The translations under genes and the position numbers were made by a program. A stretch of 10,702 nucleotides of DNA from Candidatus Rhabdochlamydia sp. (GTDB lineage Bacteria > Chlamydiota > Chlamydiia > Chlamydiales > Rhabdochlamydiaceae), in the NCBI GenBank assembly GCA_030043815.1, contig JASHWX010000041.1, positions 1-10,702 on the forward strand. Reading direction: 5' to 3'. The notes beneath the pieces were generated by a model. The model saw only the letters and a list, made by a program, of their open reading frames with translations. It did not search any database and was not told where the DNA came from. This document shows, in pieces, positions 1-6,331 of the stretch (positions are counted from its first letter, which is position 1; each line of letters starts with the position of its first letter).

Positions 1-61
1 AACCTCTCAGACAAAAATGGACCAGCCTTCAGATCTATCAAAATCTCCGCTCCCTTCTGAG
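1..61. other. Left-edge sequence, coding status undetermined
   Basis: All three forward frames are open for at least 19 codons here. Frame 1 stops at 58-60, directly before the structured element that starts near 62, so this could be the last residues of a gene truncated by the window edge. There is too little sequence to decide, and no recognisable motif is visible. A short inverted repeat (TCTCAG at 4-9, CTGAGA at 57-62) brackets the segment. Confidence 0.25.
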
Positions 62-107
62 AAAGATGTTATACTGCGACCGTTCAAAAAGAGTGAAAAT
101 GCCAAGG

Positions 108-154
108 CTGCGAACACTTAGAAAATGTCCATAGACATTTTCTAAGGAAAGCAG
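108..154. repeat. Hairpin module 1 (13-bp perfect stem, 4-nt loop)
   Basis: CTGC (108-111), five spacer bases, a perfect 13-bp stem (117-129 with 134-146), the four-base loop CATA, four spacer bases, then GCAG (151-154), which can pair with the opening CTGC. No T-run follows on either strand, so a simple intrinsic terminator is unlikely. Its architecture matches the module at 218-267, but the stem sequence is different. Confidence 0.65.
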
Positions 155-217
155 GTGAGCGAAGCGAACCGGGCCCGGAGGGACGCCGTGAATTTGAACC
201 AGGCGAAGCCGGCGCTG

Positions 218-267
218 CTGCGGATACTACAAAAGAGCAAAGTATTGCTCTTTTGTATGAGGAGCAG
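218..267. repeat. Hairpin module 2 (13-bp perfect stem, 4-nt loop)
   Basis: CTGC (218-221), six spacer bases, a perfect 13-bp stem (228-240 with 245-257), the four-base loop AGTA, six spacer bases, then GCAG (264-267). The 30-nt inner hairpin has exactly the dimensions of module 1 with unrelated stem sequence. A conserved shape with variable sequence is the notable point. Confidence 0.65.
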
Positions 268-289
268 GCTCAACTTGAATAAGTTGAGC
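268..289. repeat. Short perfect hairpin (9-bp stem, 4-nt loop)
   Basis: GCTCAACTT (268-276) pairs with AAGTTGAGC (281-289) across the loop GAAT. It starts directly after module 2 and is followed three bases later by another GCAGG (293-297), like both larger modules. Confidence 0.55.
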
Positions 290-366
290 GATGCAGGCGG
301 GTTCAAATTCACTGGCTGTCCGACGCTGGCAGATTCACACTTTTTGAGCGGGAGCAGTATATCTTT

Positions 367-482
367 TTCCGTTTGACTTCGCGTTCGCTCTCGCCAGGTG
401 ACAGGAAGATGGCTTCTTAAGCTCCACGCTTTGTCAACCGAAAAAATCTAGGGCATAAAATCCAAGTTTATGGCCAATTGCG
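367..482. other. Gene-free spacer downstream of the heme operon
   Basis: No gene is visible. A segment at about 378-396 (TTCGCGTTCGCTCTCGCC) loosely resembles the complement of 153-169, so it may belong to the neighbouring structured element. The rest shows no motif that I recognise. Confidence 0.4.
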
Positions 483-508
483 CCAGGCCTTAGTCTCTAA
501 GAGCCTGG
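483..508 (-). terminator. Stem-loop after the heme operon, possible terminator
   Basis: CCAGGC (483-488) plus CTTAG (489-493) pair with CTAAG (497-501) and GCCTGG (503-508). This gives an 11-bp stem with one bulged base and the loop TCT. It lies 10 bases beyond the stop codon of the last operon gene. No T-run follows on the minus strand, so it is not a textbook intrinsic terminator; it may act in 3'-end stabilisation instead. Confidence 0.4.
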
Positions 509-517
509 GTTCATCAT

Positions 518-1660
518 TTAAAGCCCAACGGATGCGGTGATGAGGGCCTGGAATTCCTTATGCCTGAAGCTAGACGGTGCGTGCAGAGTACCTGCGACCT
601 GCGGAAAAATCCGAACCGCGGGATTGAGAAAAAAGGCAACGCCAGCAGACCCTTTTACCCAAACTTGAGAACTTATTTCTCTAAGGACATAAGTATCAAC
701 GTTAGCAACGGGGTTAATTGAAGTCAGGTATTTGACGTTTTTGATAAAAAATGTGTTGTTTGCTTCAACAGAAAAATCCCAATCGGTCTTCTTTCCGACA
801 AATTTTCTAAATCCAAGGACCATTAAGACATTGGCATTTGCAAATCTCAAATGGCCATCTAAGCCAGCGAGAGAAACGGGATGGTTTGATCGTCCCTCTT
901 TTCTATCATAGCGAAATCCGCGTGAAAAATATGCGCCAAGAGTGTGCTTATTGATATTGTAAGCAGCTCTCAAGCTATAACTTTTGGGATCGTTGCCTCG
1001 AGCGACTTCTACTCCGCCATGCCAAGATGCGATCCAGAAAAAATCCTCTTCTATTCCATTCAGCCCGATCATTTGACTTACGCCGGGTGTAAATTCAGCA
1101 GCTTCCCACTGCCGTTCTAAAGCATTATAATGTTGTACTGTATCATTTCCATCTGTGATAAATGGAGAATCAAATCCTGCAAGAACATTCAGTCGATTCT
1201 CCAAAAAATTGATAGCGGCAAACCCATGATCAAAGCGGAAATCAAAGCCTTCACGTTTTTTATGACCCCAGTCAGCCGAAGCTAAGAAGGCAACCTCATA
1301 GAAAACTTTGCCCGTCTTTCCAGACAGAAAGGCGGTGGCCTCATTAACAGATACAATTTGAAGCTGCCTTTCTTTTGGACTTAATGAATGTTTTTTTGAA
1401 TCGCTTGAGAAGGTTTTTTCGATCGGAATAAGAGCAATGCGCCCAGAAATAATCTGAGGGGTCATACTCATCCCCCCATACTCCTTTTGTATGAGAATCT
1501 CTCCAGCAGTTTCCAGAAATATTTTCCCAAATTCTGTCAATTGAGGAATCGTGCTATGGCATGCATAGCAATCCATGCCAAGATTTCTCGTAAAGCTTGA
1601 GACAGCATCTAAAGGTGTGTTAAAGATTAAAATTAAAAAACTTAAGAGTATGCTTTTCAT
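518..1660 (-). CDS. Secreted monoheme c-type protein, predicted outer-membrane barrel
   Basis: This 380-residue protein begins with a hydrophobic signal sequence (about 1-19). A single heme-attachment motif CYACH (C31, C34, H35) follows within the context GMDCYACHSTIPQLTEFG. That N-terminus resembles a bacterial family in which one c-type heme site near the mature N-terminus precedes a long beta-rich region, often annotated simply as cytochrome c. The remaining 330 residues contain no further CxxCH and are rich in alternating aromatic and polar stretches with frequent Gly and Asn, which suggests an outer-membrane beta-barrel. The chain ends SVGL rather than in the usual terminal Phe. It is the last gene of a three-gene operon, starting two bases after the cytochrome c stop codon. 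Heme binding is well supported. The barrel and an electron-conduit role are inference, and the partner is unknown. Confidence 0.7.
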   Translation of the reverse strand: MKSILLSFLILIFNTPLDAVSSFTRNLGMDCYACHSTIPQLTEFGKIFLETAGEILIQKEYGGMSMTPQIISGRIALIPIEKTFSSDSKKHSLSPKERQLQIVSVNEATAFLSGKTGKVFYEVAFLASADWGHKKREGFDFRFDHGFAAINFLENRLNVLAGFDSPFITDGNDTVQHYNALERQWEAAEFTPGVSQMIGLNGIEEDFFWIASWHGGVEVARGNDPKSYSLRAAYNINKHTLGAYFSRGFRYDRKEGRSNHPVSLAGLDGHLRFANANVLMVLGFRKFVGKKTDWDFSVEANNTFFIKNVKYLTSINPVANVDTYVLREISSQVWVKGSAGVAFFLNPAVRIFPQVAGTLHAPSSFRHKEFQALITASVGL

Positions 1661-1662
1661 GA

Positions 1663-1977
1663 TTATTCAGGATTTTTCGGTGTAAAAGTTCGAGTATAAT
1701 GAACGAGTTCCCATATTTCTTCGTCCTTCAATTGATTATATGCTGGCATGGGGGGTTTCCCATTTTTAGTGATATCGAAAAACTGCTGATCGGTCATGGT
1801 AGACTTTGTCAAATCCACCATTGTGGGCATTGCTTTTCCAATCGCGGTCTTTCCTTTCCCATCCGCTCCATGGCATGAAAGGCAATATTTTTCATAGAGC
1901 GCTTTTCCTTTGGCAATATCTTCTGCAGAAAAAAGAGGTGTGAACAATGTTGCAAAGAGAAAAAGAAAAATCTTCAT
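1663..1977 (-). CDS. Small class I cytochrome c
   Basis: This is a 104-residue periplasmic single-heme cytochrome. Residues 1-18 form a signal peptide (cleavage probably after FSA). CLSCH (C32, C35, H36) binds heme, and M77 in PPMPAY is the likely distal ligand. The C-terminal helix EEIWELVHYTRTF is typical of class I folds. An upstream in-frame ATG at 2055 would add 26 basic residues before the signal peptide, so I chose the ATG at 1975-1977. That ATG overlaps the Rieske gene's stop as ATGA, implying translational coupling. The purine-rich stretch AAGGAAGG lies just upstream as a ribosome binding site. It probably shuttles electrons between the Rieske-like protein and the downstream monoheme protein; this is inferred from gene order. 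Maturation would need a cytochrome c biogenesis system elsewhere in the genome. Confidence 0.85.
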   Translation of the reverse strand: MKIFLFLFATLFTPLFSAEDIAKGKALYEKYCLSCHGADGKGKTAIGKAMPTMVDLTKSTMTDQQFFDITKNGKPPMPAYNQLKDEEIWELVHYTRTFTPKNPE

Positions 1978-2507
1978 CTTGATTGCCTTCCTTGTAAAGA
2001 ATTTGTGAAAACGATTTCGACTTTTTCTGGAATTCCTGGTTTGAATGTCATCCATTCAATGAACAAATTTCCATCTTTGATTTTCGATGGCAATGTGTCT
2101 AATGGCCTGGGCGCCGGACCTGCTACAATTTTTCCTGTAATGCTATAAACACTTGCATCGCAAGGGCAGACAAATCTTTTCATGTCGTTATCCCAGCTAT
2201 AACGGCAATCCTCGTTGGGACAAAAAGGGGAAAAGACTGTGACCTTATCAGCAGAATGCTTAACAACCCATACTCGATGAATCAAATTCGGTTTTTGGAA
2301 AACGTCATTTTCAGGATATTCAAATGAAAGCAGGGCGGGCTGTTCTTCAACTAAAGAGGTTAAATTTGCGATTTCAACAAATCTTTCCTCTTTGCTCTTT
2401 TTGAAGAAAGAGAAGGAAGTATAAGTGCCAAAGGACCAGCATATGACTATGCCGATAATGAGTATCATCAAGGAAATTGCGAGCTTATAAGGAATGTTCC
2501 TGCGCAT
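1974..2507 (-). CDS. Membrane-anchored Rieske-fold protein lacking both His ligands
   Basis: The protein has 177 residues with an N-terminal membrane anchor at about 8-25, as in bc1/b6f-type Rieske subunits. The cluster-binding region aligns clearly with Rieske proteins. Box I is CPNEDC (96-101) where CTHLGC is usual, and box II is CPCDAS (114-119) where CPCHGS is usual, followed by the typical GKIVAGPAPRPLDTLP segment (125-140). All four cysteines are kept, but both histidine cluster ligands are replaced, by N98 and D117. A standard Rieske cluster therefore cannot form; an altered cluster or none is possible. Each change is one base from a His codon (AAC from CAC, GAT from CAT). It is the first gene of the heme operon, and no cytochrome b partner is in the window. 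The ATG at 2505-2507 has a poorly placed AGGG only two bases upstream, so the start is less certain than the frame. Confidence 0.75.
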   Translation of the reverse strand: MRRNIPYKLAISLMILIIGIVICWSFGTYTSFSFFKKSKEERFVEIANLTSLVEEQPALLSFEYPENDVFQKPNLIHRVWVVKHSADKVTVFSPFCPNEDCRYSWDNDMKRFVCPCDASVYSITGKIVAGPAPRPLDTLPSKIKDGNLFIEWMTFKPGIPEKVEIVFTNSLQGRQSR

Positions 2508-2534
2508 ATCCCTAATAAATTGAAGTTAACGATA

Positions 2535-2564
2535 ACTCTATTTTTTACTCCCTTTCTCAGTCAA
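2535..2564 (-). promoter_or_regulatory. Candidate promoter of the heme operon
   Basis: On the minus strand, TTGACT (2559-2564) lies 18 bases from TAGAGT (2535-2540). Transcription would start near 2528, about 20 bases before the Rieske-like gene. The -35 is good and the -10 weak. Confidence 0.4.
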
Positions 2565-2704
2565 GCATTTTTCAGGTTGTTTGGGTATATAGTGGTTCCG
2601 GTTGAAAGGCACCCATTCCTATCTTGCTCTCGCCGATATGGAACTAGGCATAGACAATAAAATTCCTCTTTGGCTATTCGGTTTTTTATATTAAAATCCT
2701 GCGC

Positions 2705-3043
2705 ATGAATGCATTCATCGAAGAAAAAGTCGCCTCCTATAAGGAGATCGTCAGACAGATCAAAGAATTAGAAGAAAAGAAACAAGCGCTTGCTGCAGAT
2801 ATTTTGGAATCGTTTCCTGAGGGCGAGAAGTGCATTCGCCTAAAAGACTGTCAAGTAAAGCGGTATATGCGCCTCTCGATCACTACACCCCTCTCTATCG
2901 CCAAAACTCTGGGAGCGGTTAAACTCCAAGAAGTCCTTGACCGTCAAAAGATCAAAGAACTTCATTCCAGCGGCCAAGAGATCCCCAATGTTGTTGAAAC
3001 TCATTACATTAGCTTAAGCCGTCTTCCCTCTGATATGTCTTAA
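2705..3043 (+). CDS. Small coiled-coil protein of unknown function
   Basis: This 112-residue soluble protein is not assigned to a family with confidence. Residues 3-35 are a charged helix with heptad-like spacing (VRQIKELEEKKQALAADILE), probably a coiled coil. The second half (about 55-108) alternates strand-like and helical segments, including TPLSIAKTLGAVK, LQEVLDRQKIKELHSSG and a final VVETHYISLS. This layout of a coiled coil followed by a short domain loosely resembles small phage- or plasmid-type proteins, but that comparison is weak. There is no signal peptide or membrane segment. The ATG at 2705 has no clear ribosome binding site, and the sequence before it is AT-rich. A bulged stem-loop follows the stop codon at about 3045-3066 without a T-run. 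The gene stands alone between the divergent heme operon and the repeat/transglutaminase-fold gene. Confidence 0.7.
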   Translation: MNAFIEEKVASYKEIVRQIKELEEKKQALAADILESFPEGEKCIRLKDCQVKRYMRLSITTPLSIAKTLGAVKLQEVLDRQKIKELHSSGQEIPNVVETHYISLSRLPSDMS

Positions 3044-3100
3044 GTCGAGACAGCGGGTCTGCTCGAAATCAAAAACCTCACTGACAACTTCTATTTTTAA

Positions 3101-3106
3101 TATAAT
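3101..3106 (+). promoter_or_regulatory. Consensus -10 box before the transglutaminase-fold gene
   Basis: A perfect TATAAT lies at 3101-3106. A possible -35 (CTGACA, 3081-3086) is only 14 bases away, so the -35 is not convincing. A start site near 3113 would leave out the TTG at 3110 and favour the ATG at 3149 as the start codon of the next gene. Confidence 0.35.
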
Positions 3107-3148
3107 TCATTGAGATTTAATTTTCTATTAATTATCATTATTGCAATT

Positions 3149-4765
3149 ATGACAAATCGCATCTGGAATATATCAACATTTGAAACTTTTCGATATGCGG
3201 CTGCGTCTTTGAGGACCGGTTCTGAAGACAAAGCCATGGACCACTTCAAACAAGCGCCGAAAGAAGCGAGAAATCACGTCTATGGACATCTCTATTCTCT
3301 TTTGCCATCGAGGTCGTCCATTTACAACTATGGGGAATTGGCTTTTCACAATCTCAATGGGCTTGTAACTCCTTGCGAACAAAAGGCACAAGCCGTTGAG
3401 GATTATCTCGTTCAAATCGTCGTTGCAACTAAGCTGCAATCGCCTGCCGCCCGCTATCTCGCTCTTCATCACATCTTTGAGGAAATCATCGAGCTCTTGA
3501 ACCGCTCTGATCCTTATGCGATGACGCTCTTTAACAAACTCCCTGCCCATGTCAAAGAAAATGTGTTCGGTTTCTTGAGCAGCGGGACAGCGGAAGAAAA
3601 ATCGATCGCCCTGCAGACTTATTTAGTCCAATCTCTCGTCGATCTGTTCATCCAAAACGACCCTAGCGCCATGCAACTCTTTTCCCAGATGACTCAATCA
3701 ACCAAAGATGGCATTTTCGGAGAACTCTACACATTGATGAAACCCTGGAAAGAAGATTACTGGGGATGCGCGCAAGATGCTTTCCTCGGCCAAAGGGGCT
3801 TTAGCGCCGCGCCGGAACAAAAAGCCATAGCAGTTAAAAACTATTTAAATCGCGTGGTCCTCAAGCTTCAAACTCTTTCTCCAGTGTTTATCATGCCGGA
3901 AATCCTACCGCGGTTGACTGCGTCAGAACCTCTCATTCCTCCACAAGAATTATATGGCGAACAGCAAGAAGCCGAAGAATTGTTCAGCACGACTGCCATA
4001 GGCTCGCGCTCTGTGTGTTCAAAGAAGTTTCTCGACGGCTTAACGTCACACTTAGAACATGGAATGATTAAAGTCGGCGATGTGCTGTTTCGATCAGTCT
4101 CGGGAAGCACGCAGGAATTCTCGGTCCAACCCGTCGCTTCAACCGGTAGCAGTTCGCGTCGAGAAATCCTCCTATTGGACCCCAATCATTCTCCTCTTCT
4201 CGCTCAGCACTTCGTTAAAGTGCGCCAAAAACTAAAAAAAGGCATGACAACGCACGATGTCCTGCATACTCTTGGCGATTATGTTCGAAGAGAAATCTTT
4301 CCTCAAAATGGGTTGAAAGAAGTCATGCAACTGATCGAGAACGCAAGAAAAACACATCTTACGACCACACATCGAGACTCTCCAAAACAAAAAATCCCTT
4401 TCATCCCCATTGACAAATTCATCGAAAAGCGCCTGGGTGAATGCCGGCACCATACTCTTGTCCTCTCTTATTTGATTGACCGATTGCTTCGCGAGAAAGA
4501 CCCGCTTATTCGGGGGACAGTACAGCACATCCGCGGCAACATTTCAGAAGGAGCCCATGCATGGATCACATTCATCCCGCTTAAGCTCGATGCCGATCCA
4601 CAAAAATATCATCTCGATACGTCGTGCAACTCCGTCGTGCTCATTAACTTTGCTATCGAACAAAACAGAAATGCCTTGTCAGAGGCCTATGGAGAAGAAA
4701 CGATCAGCGATATGCTTAAACGCACTAACAACGCCGCACGAAAAAATGGGCAGCCGATCAACTAA
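3149..4765 (+). CDS. Three-repeat protein with transglutaminase/papain-like Cys-His-Asp domain
   Basis: From the ATG at 3149 this is 538 residues. An in-frame TTG at 3110 would add 13 mainly hydrophobic residues, but a consensus -10 box overlaps that region, so I prefer the ATG. The N-terminal half carries three imperfect repeats (about 25-94, 120-167, 170-240). Their shared pattern is D..AM..F..........V(F/Y)G.L followed by EQKA.AV..YL...V. The C-terminal domain (about 365-510) has LGECRHH with C432, GAHAW with H470 and HLDTS with D490. This is the order and spacing of a transglutaminase-like triad and recalls the G.CRHR motif of EDR1-type proteins. It probably acts as a cysteine protease, transamidase or deamidase; the substrate is unknown. 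Delivery into the host is plausible for a chlamydia but unproven. No Sec signal is visible with the ATG start. Confidence 0.75.
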   Translation: MTNRIWNISTFETFRYAAASLRTGSEDKAMDHFKQAPKEARNHVYGHLYSLLPSRSSIYNYGELAFHNLNGLVTPCEQKAQAVEDYLVQIVVATKLQSPAARYLALHHIFEEIIELLNRSDPYAMTLFNKLPAHVKENVFGFLSSGTAEEKSIALQTYLVQSLVDLFIQNDPSAMQLFSQMTQSTKDGIFGELYTLMKPWKEDYWGCAQDAFLGQRGFSAAPEQKAIAVKNYLNRVVLKLQTLSPVFIMPEILPRLTASEPLIPPQELYGEQQEAEELFSTTAIGSRSVCSKKFLDGLTSHLEHGMIKVGDVLFRSVSGSTQEFSVQPVASTGSSSRREILLLDPNHSPLLAQHFVKVRQKLKKGMTTHDVLHTLGDYVRREIFPQNGLKEVMQLIENARKTHLTTTHRDSPKQKIPFIPIDKFIEKRLGECRHHTLVLSYLIDRLLREKDPLIRGTVQHIRGNISEGAHAWITFIPLKLDADPQKYHLDTSCNSVVLINFAIEQNRNALSEAYGEETISDMLKRTNNAARKNGQPIN

Positions 4766-4768
4766 ACT

Positions 4769-5101
4769 TTATGAGACTAATTTCTTTAGCTTCGAAAGTT
4801 TTTGCTTAGTTCCCTCCTCCGAATCGACATGGAATTCCTTTTTTATCTGATCTGCGAGCACGCTCACTCGCTGGCTTAAGGTCGCGGTGTTTTGATTTTC
4901 GTCAAACAAAGAAATGCTCTTTGACTTCAGGGGAACTCTGCTCGAGGCATGGCGTGCGATCCAACGTTGGATCTCGATCGCTTTTTTCTCTAAAGCCTGA
5001 GGGGTGACCTTTTTATCTAATGCATCGAGCTGTCGTTTCAGTTTTTCTCTGGCTTTGCGCGTTTTGTGGCTTTCTTCAGCAATCGGTTTAGCTAATGCCA
5101 T
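4769..5101 (-). CDS. Small lysine-rich helical protein, unknown function
   Basis: This 110-residue, strongly basic protein is predicted mostly helical. Residues 10-50 (KTRKAREKLKRQLDALDKK and onward) look like a coiled coil or an extended charged helix. The C-terminus ends in a lysine-rich helix (KQKLSKLKKLVS). I do not recognise the family; nucleic-acid or ribosome association would suit the charge but is a guess. An AAGGAG ribosome binding site (5108-5113) stands six bases before the ATG, so the start is secure. The gene is convergent with the preceding gene, the two stop codons being separated by only three bases. It is divergent from rpiA, with 75 bases between them. Confidence 0.7.
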   Translation of the reverse strand: MALAKPIAEESHKTRKAREKLKRQLDALDKKVTPQALEKKAIEIQRWIARHASSRVPLKSKSISLFDENQNTATLSQRVSVLADQIKKEFHVDSEEGTKQKLSKLKKLVS

Positions 5102-5131
5102 GATACACTCCTTATAAGGGGGGTCTGGCGA

Positions 5132-5159
5132 ATCATAACCGTTTAAGAATTAAATTCAA
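5132..5159 (-). promoter_or_regulatory. Candidate promoter for the small basic protein
   Basis: On the minus strand, TTGAAT (5154-5159) lies 16 bases from TATGAT (5132-5137), placing transcription start about 25 bases before the ATG. The same 75-bp gap must also hold the rpiA promoter. On the plus strand only a TAAGAT-like -10 (5165-5170) is visible, almost touching the rpiA ATG. Confidence 0.4.
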
Positions 5160-5176
5160 TCTTGTAAGATCGAGTT

Positions 5177-5851
5177 ATGGATGCAATCAAAAAAGCGGTC
5201 GGCTGTAAGGCAGCTGAGTTTGTCGAAAATGGCATGCGCATTGGCCTGGGAACAGGCTCGACAGCCTTTTATTTCATCGAAAGGATCATTGAGCGATGCA
5301 AAGAGGGATTGAAAGTCCATGCAGTGGCCAGCTCGAGCAGCTCATTAGAGCAGGCGCGCAAAGGCAATGTCCCGCTTCTCGATATCGATCATGTCACTTC
5401 ACTTGATCTTACCGTCGATGGCGCAGATGAGATCGATCCTAAGAAAAGAATGATCAAAGGAGCGGGCGGAGCGCTTGTCCGTGAAAAAATCGTCGCTTCG
5501 ATGAGCCGCGAGCTCATTGTGATTGCCGATGAGAGCAAACTGGTGCCGGCGCTCGGAAAATGCAAACTCCCGGTCGAGATCATCCCGTTTGCTAAAGCTG
5601 CAACCGTCCATCATATCCATAAAGCAGGATACAAGGGGGAATTCCGCAAAAGCCCTGATGGAAATTTATATGTTACGGACAATGGCAACTTGATCTACGA
5701 CATCCAATTCAACAACCCTCGCCAGCAGCCGGAAAAAGACCATGAGACGCTGATCCATATCCCCGGTGTTGTCGATACGGGATTTTTCTTTAATCTGGCA
5801 GGGAGGATGGTCATCGGCTTTTTGGACGGACAGGTCATTGTAAAGGATTGA
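5177..5851 (+). CDS. rpiA: Ribose-5-phosphate isomerase A
   Basis: RpiA interconverts ribose-5-phosphate and ribulose-5-phosphate in the cytoplasmic non-oxidative pentose phosphate pathway. The 224-residue length fits the family. GLGTGSTA (23-30) is the phosphate-binding loop. TVDGADEID (79-87) supplies D81 and D84, and KGAGGALVREK (94-104) supplies K94 and catalytic E103. These positions match the Escherichia coli enzyme numbering as I recall it. K121 is also present. There is no good ribosome binding site before the ATG, and a possible -10 box ends only seven bases upstream, so a leaderless or very short leader is possible. The DUF151 gene begins six bases downstream, suggesting co-transcription. 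Confidence 0.97.
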   Translation: MDAIKKAVGCKAAEFVENGMRIGLGTGSTAFYFIERIIERCKEGLKVHAVASSSSSLEQARKGNVPLLDIDHVTSLDLTVDGADEIDPKKRMIKGAGGALVREKIVASMSRELIVIADESKLVPALGKCKLPVEIIPFAKAATVHHIHKAGYKGEFRKSPDGNLYVTDNGNLIYDIQFNNPRQQPEKDHETLIHIPGVVDTGFFFNLAGRMVIGFLDGQVIVKD

Positions 5852-5856
5852 ATTAT

Positions 5857-6264
5857 ATGGAATTGATCCCTATCACATTCAACAAAATCATGCAGTCGCG
5901 CGCATATACAGTGATCATTCTTGGGACGGAAACGAAGCGCTTTGCCATCTACACCGATCCTGCCGTCGGGCGCAATATTCAAGTGCATCTCACCGAAGAA
6001 TCAAAGCCGCGGCCCTACACGCATGACTTAATGAATGCGATTTTTGAGGGATTTGGGATCAAACCCCTCCAAATTGTCATCAACAACGTTGAAGACACCA
6101 TCTATTTTGCCCGCATCTACCTTGAGCAGCAGATCGGCGATCAAAAGACCATTCTTGAGATCGACGCGCGCCCAAGCGATTGCATTACGCTCGCCCTGCT
6201 CAACAACATCCCCGTCTTTTGCCGCAAAGAGGTCTTGGAAAAGGCCGTAGCGGTAGAAGAGTAA
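5857..6264 (+). CDS. Bifunctional nuclease family (DUF151) protein
   Basis: This 135-residue protein belongs to the BFN/DUF151 family. The family signature appears as RPYTHDLM (52-59) and IDARPSD (102-108), with the usual beta-rich stretch between them (VINNVEDTIYFARIYL). Plant members have been reported to have nuclease activity; in bacteria the role is mostly untested, so the name states the family and not a proven function. The ATG at 5857 is preferred over the TTG at 5848 because AAAGGA lies at a suitable distance upstream and the TTG overlaps the rpiA stop. It follows rpiA by five bases and probably shares its transcript. There is no signal peptide or membrane segment. Confidence 0.85.
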   Translation: MELIPITFNKIMQSRAYTVIILGTETKRFAIYTDPAVGRNIQVHLTEESKPRPYTHDLMNAIFEGFGIKPLQIVINNVEDTIYFARIYLEQQIGDQKTILEIDARPSDCITLALLNNIPVFCRKEVLEKAVAVEE

Positions 6265-6279
6265 ACAACTGACAATCAA

Positions 6280-6323
6280 TTGTTTAAATTTTAATTTAAT
6301 TATATAATAATTAATGCTATAAT
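6280..6323 (+). promoter_or_regulatory. AT-rich double promoter of the CaaX-tailed gene
   Basis: TTGTTT (6280-6285) lies 17 bases from a perfect TATAAT (6303-6308). A second perfect TATAAT (6318-6323) carries an extended TGC just before it (6315-6317). The second box would start transcription near 6330, two bases before the ATG at 6332, giving an essentially leaderless mRNA. No ribosome binding site is visible. Confidence 0.5.
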
Positions 6324-6331
6324 TAATAATT

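Larger units (their letters stand above)
62..366. repeat. Nested inverted-repeat element, multibranched fold
   Basis: The outer arms 62-104 and 327-366 are imperfect inverted complements, sharing AAAGAT, ATACTGC, TCAAAAAG and TGCCA blocks in order. Inside them, 188-200 and 300-312 form a perfect 13-bp inverted repeat (GTGAATTTGAACC). Further in lie perfect hairpins at 117-146, 228-257 and 268-289. A 10-bp GC palindrome sits at 169-178. Together these would fold into a cloverleaf-like structure on either strand. It carries no transposase and no credible protein. It could be a MITE-like palindromic repeat, nested palindromic insertions, or a structured RNA. The inverted repeats are seen directly; the biological identity is not known. 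Confidence 0.6.

Noticed and set aside
353..362. AGCAGTATAT shared with the groESL upstream region (9173-9182)
   Set aside because: Dozens of shared 10-mers are expected by chance in 10.7 kb, so this single match is not evidence of a common element.
155..376. Open frame of 73 codons on the plus strand within the left-edge element
   Set aside because: It runs straight through the inverted repeats, has an odd composition and no ribosome binding site; the frame is open because of the palindromic sequence, not because of coding.
1978..2055. Longer cytochrome c start giving 26 extra basic residues
   Set aside because: It would bury the signal peptide and overlap deeply with the Rieske-like gene; the internal ATG has an ATGA coupling and a ribosome binding site.
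3045..3066. Stem-loop after the small coiled-coil gene as an intrinsic terminator
   Set aside because: The stem needs a two-base bulge and no T-run follows.
4476..4850. Overlapping 124-codon open frame inside and beyond the transglutaminase-like gene
   Set aside because: It is a different frame of a region whose catalytic motifs are conserved in the main frame, and it also runs into the convergent gene.
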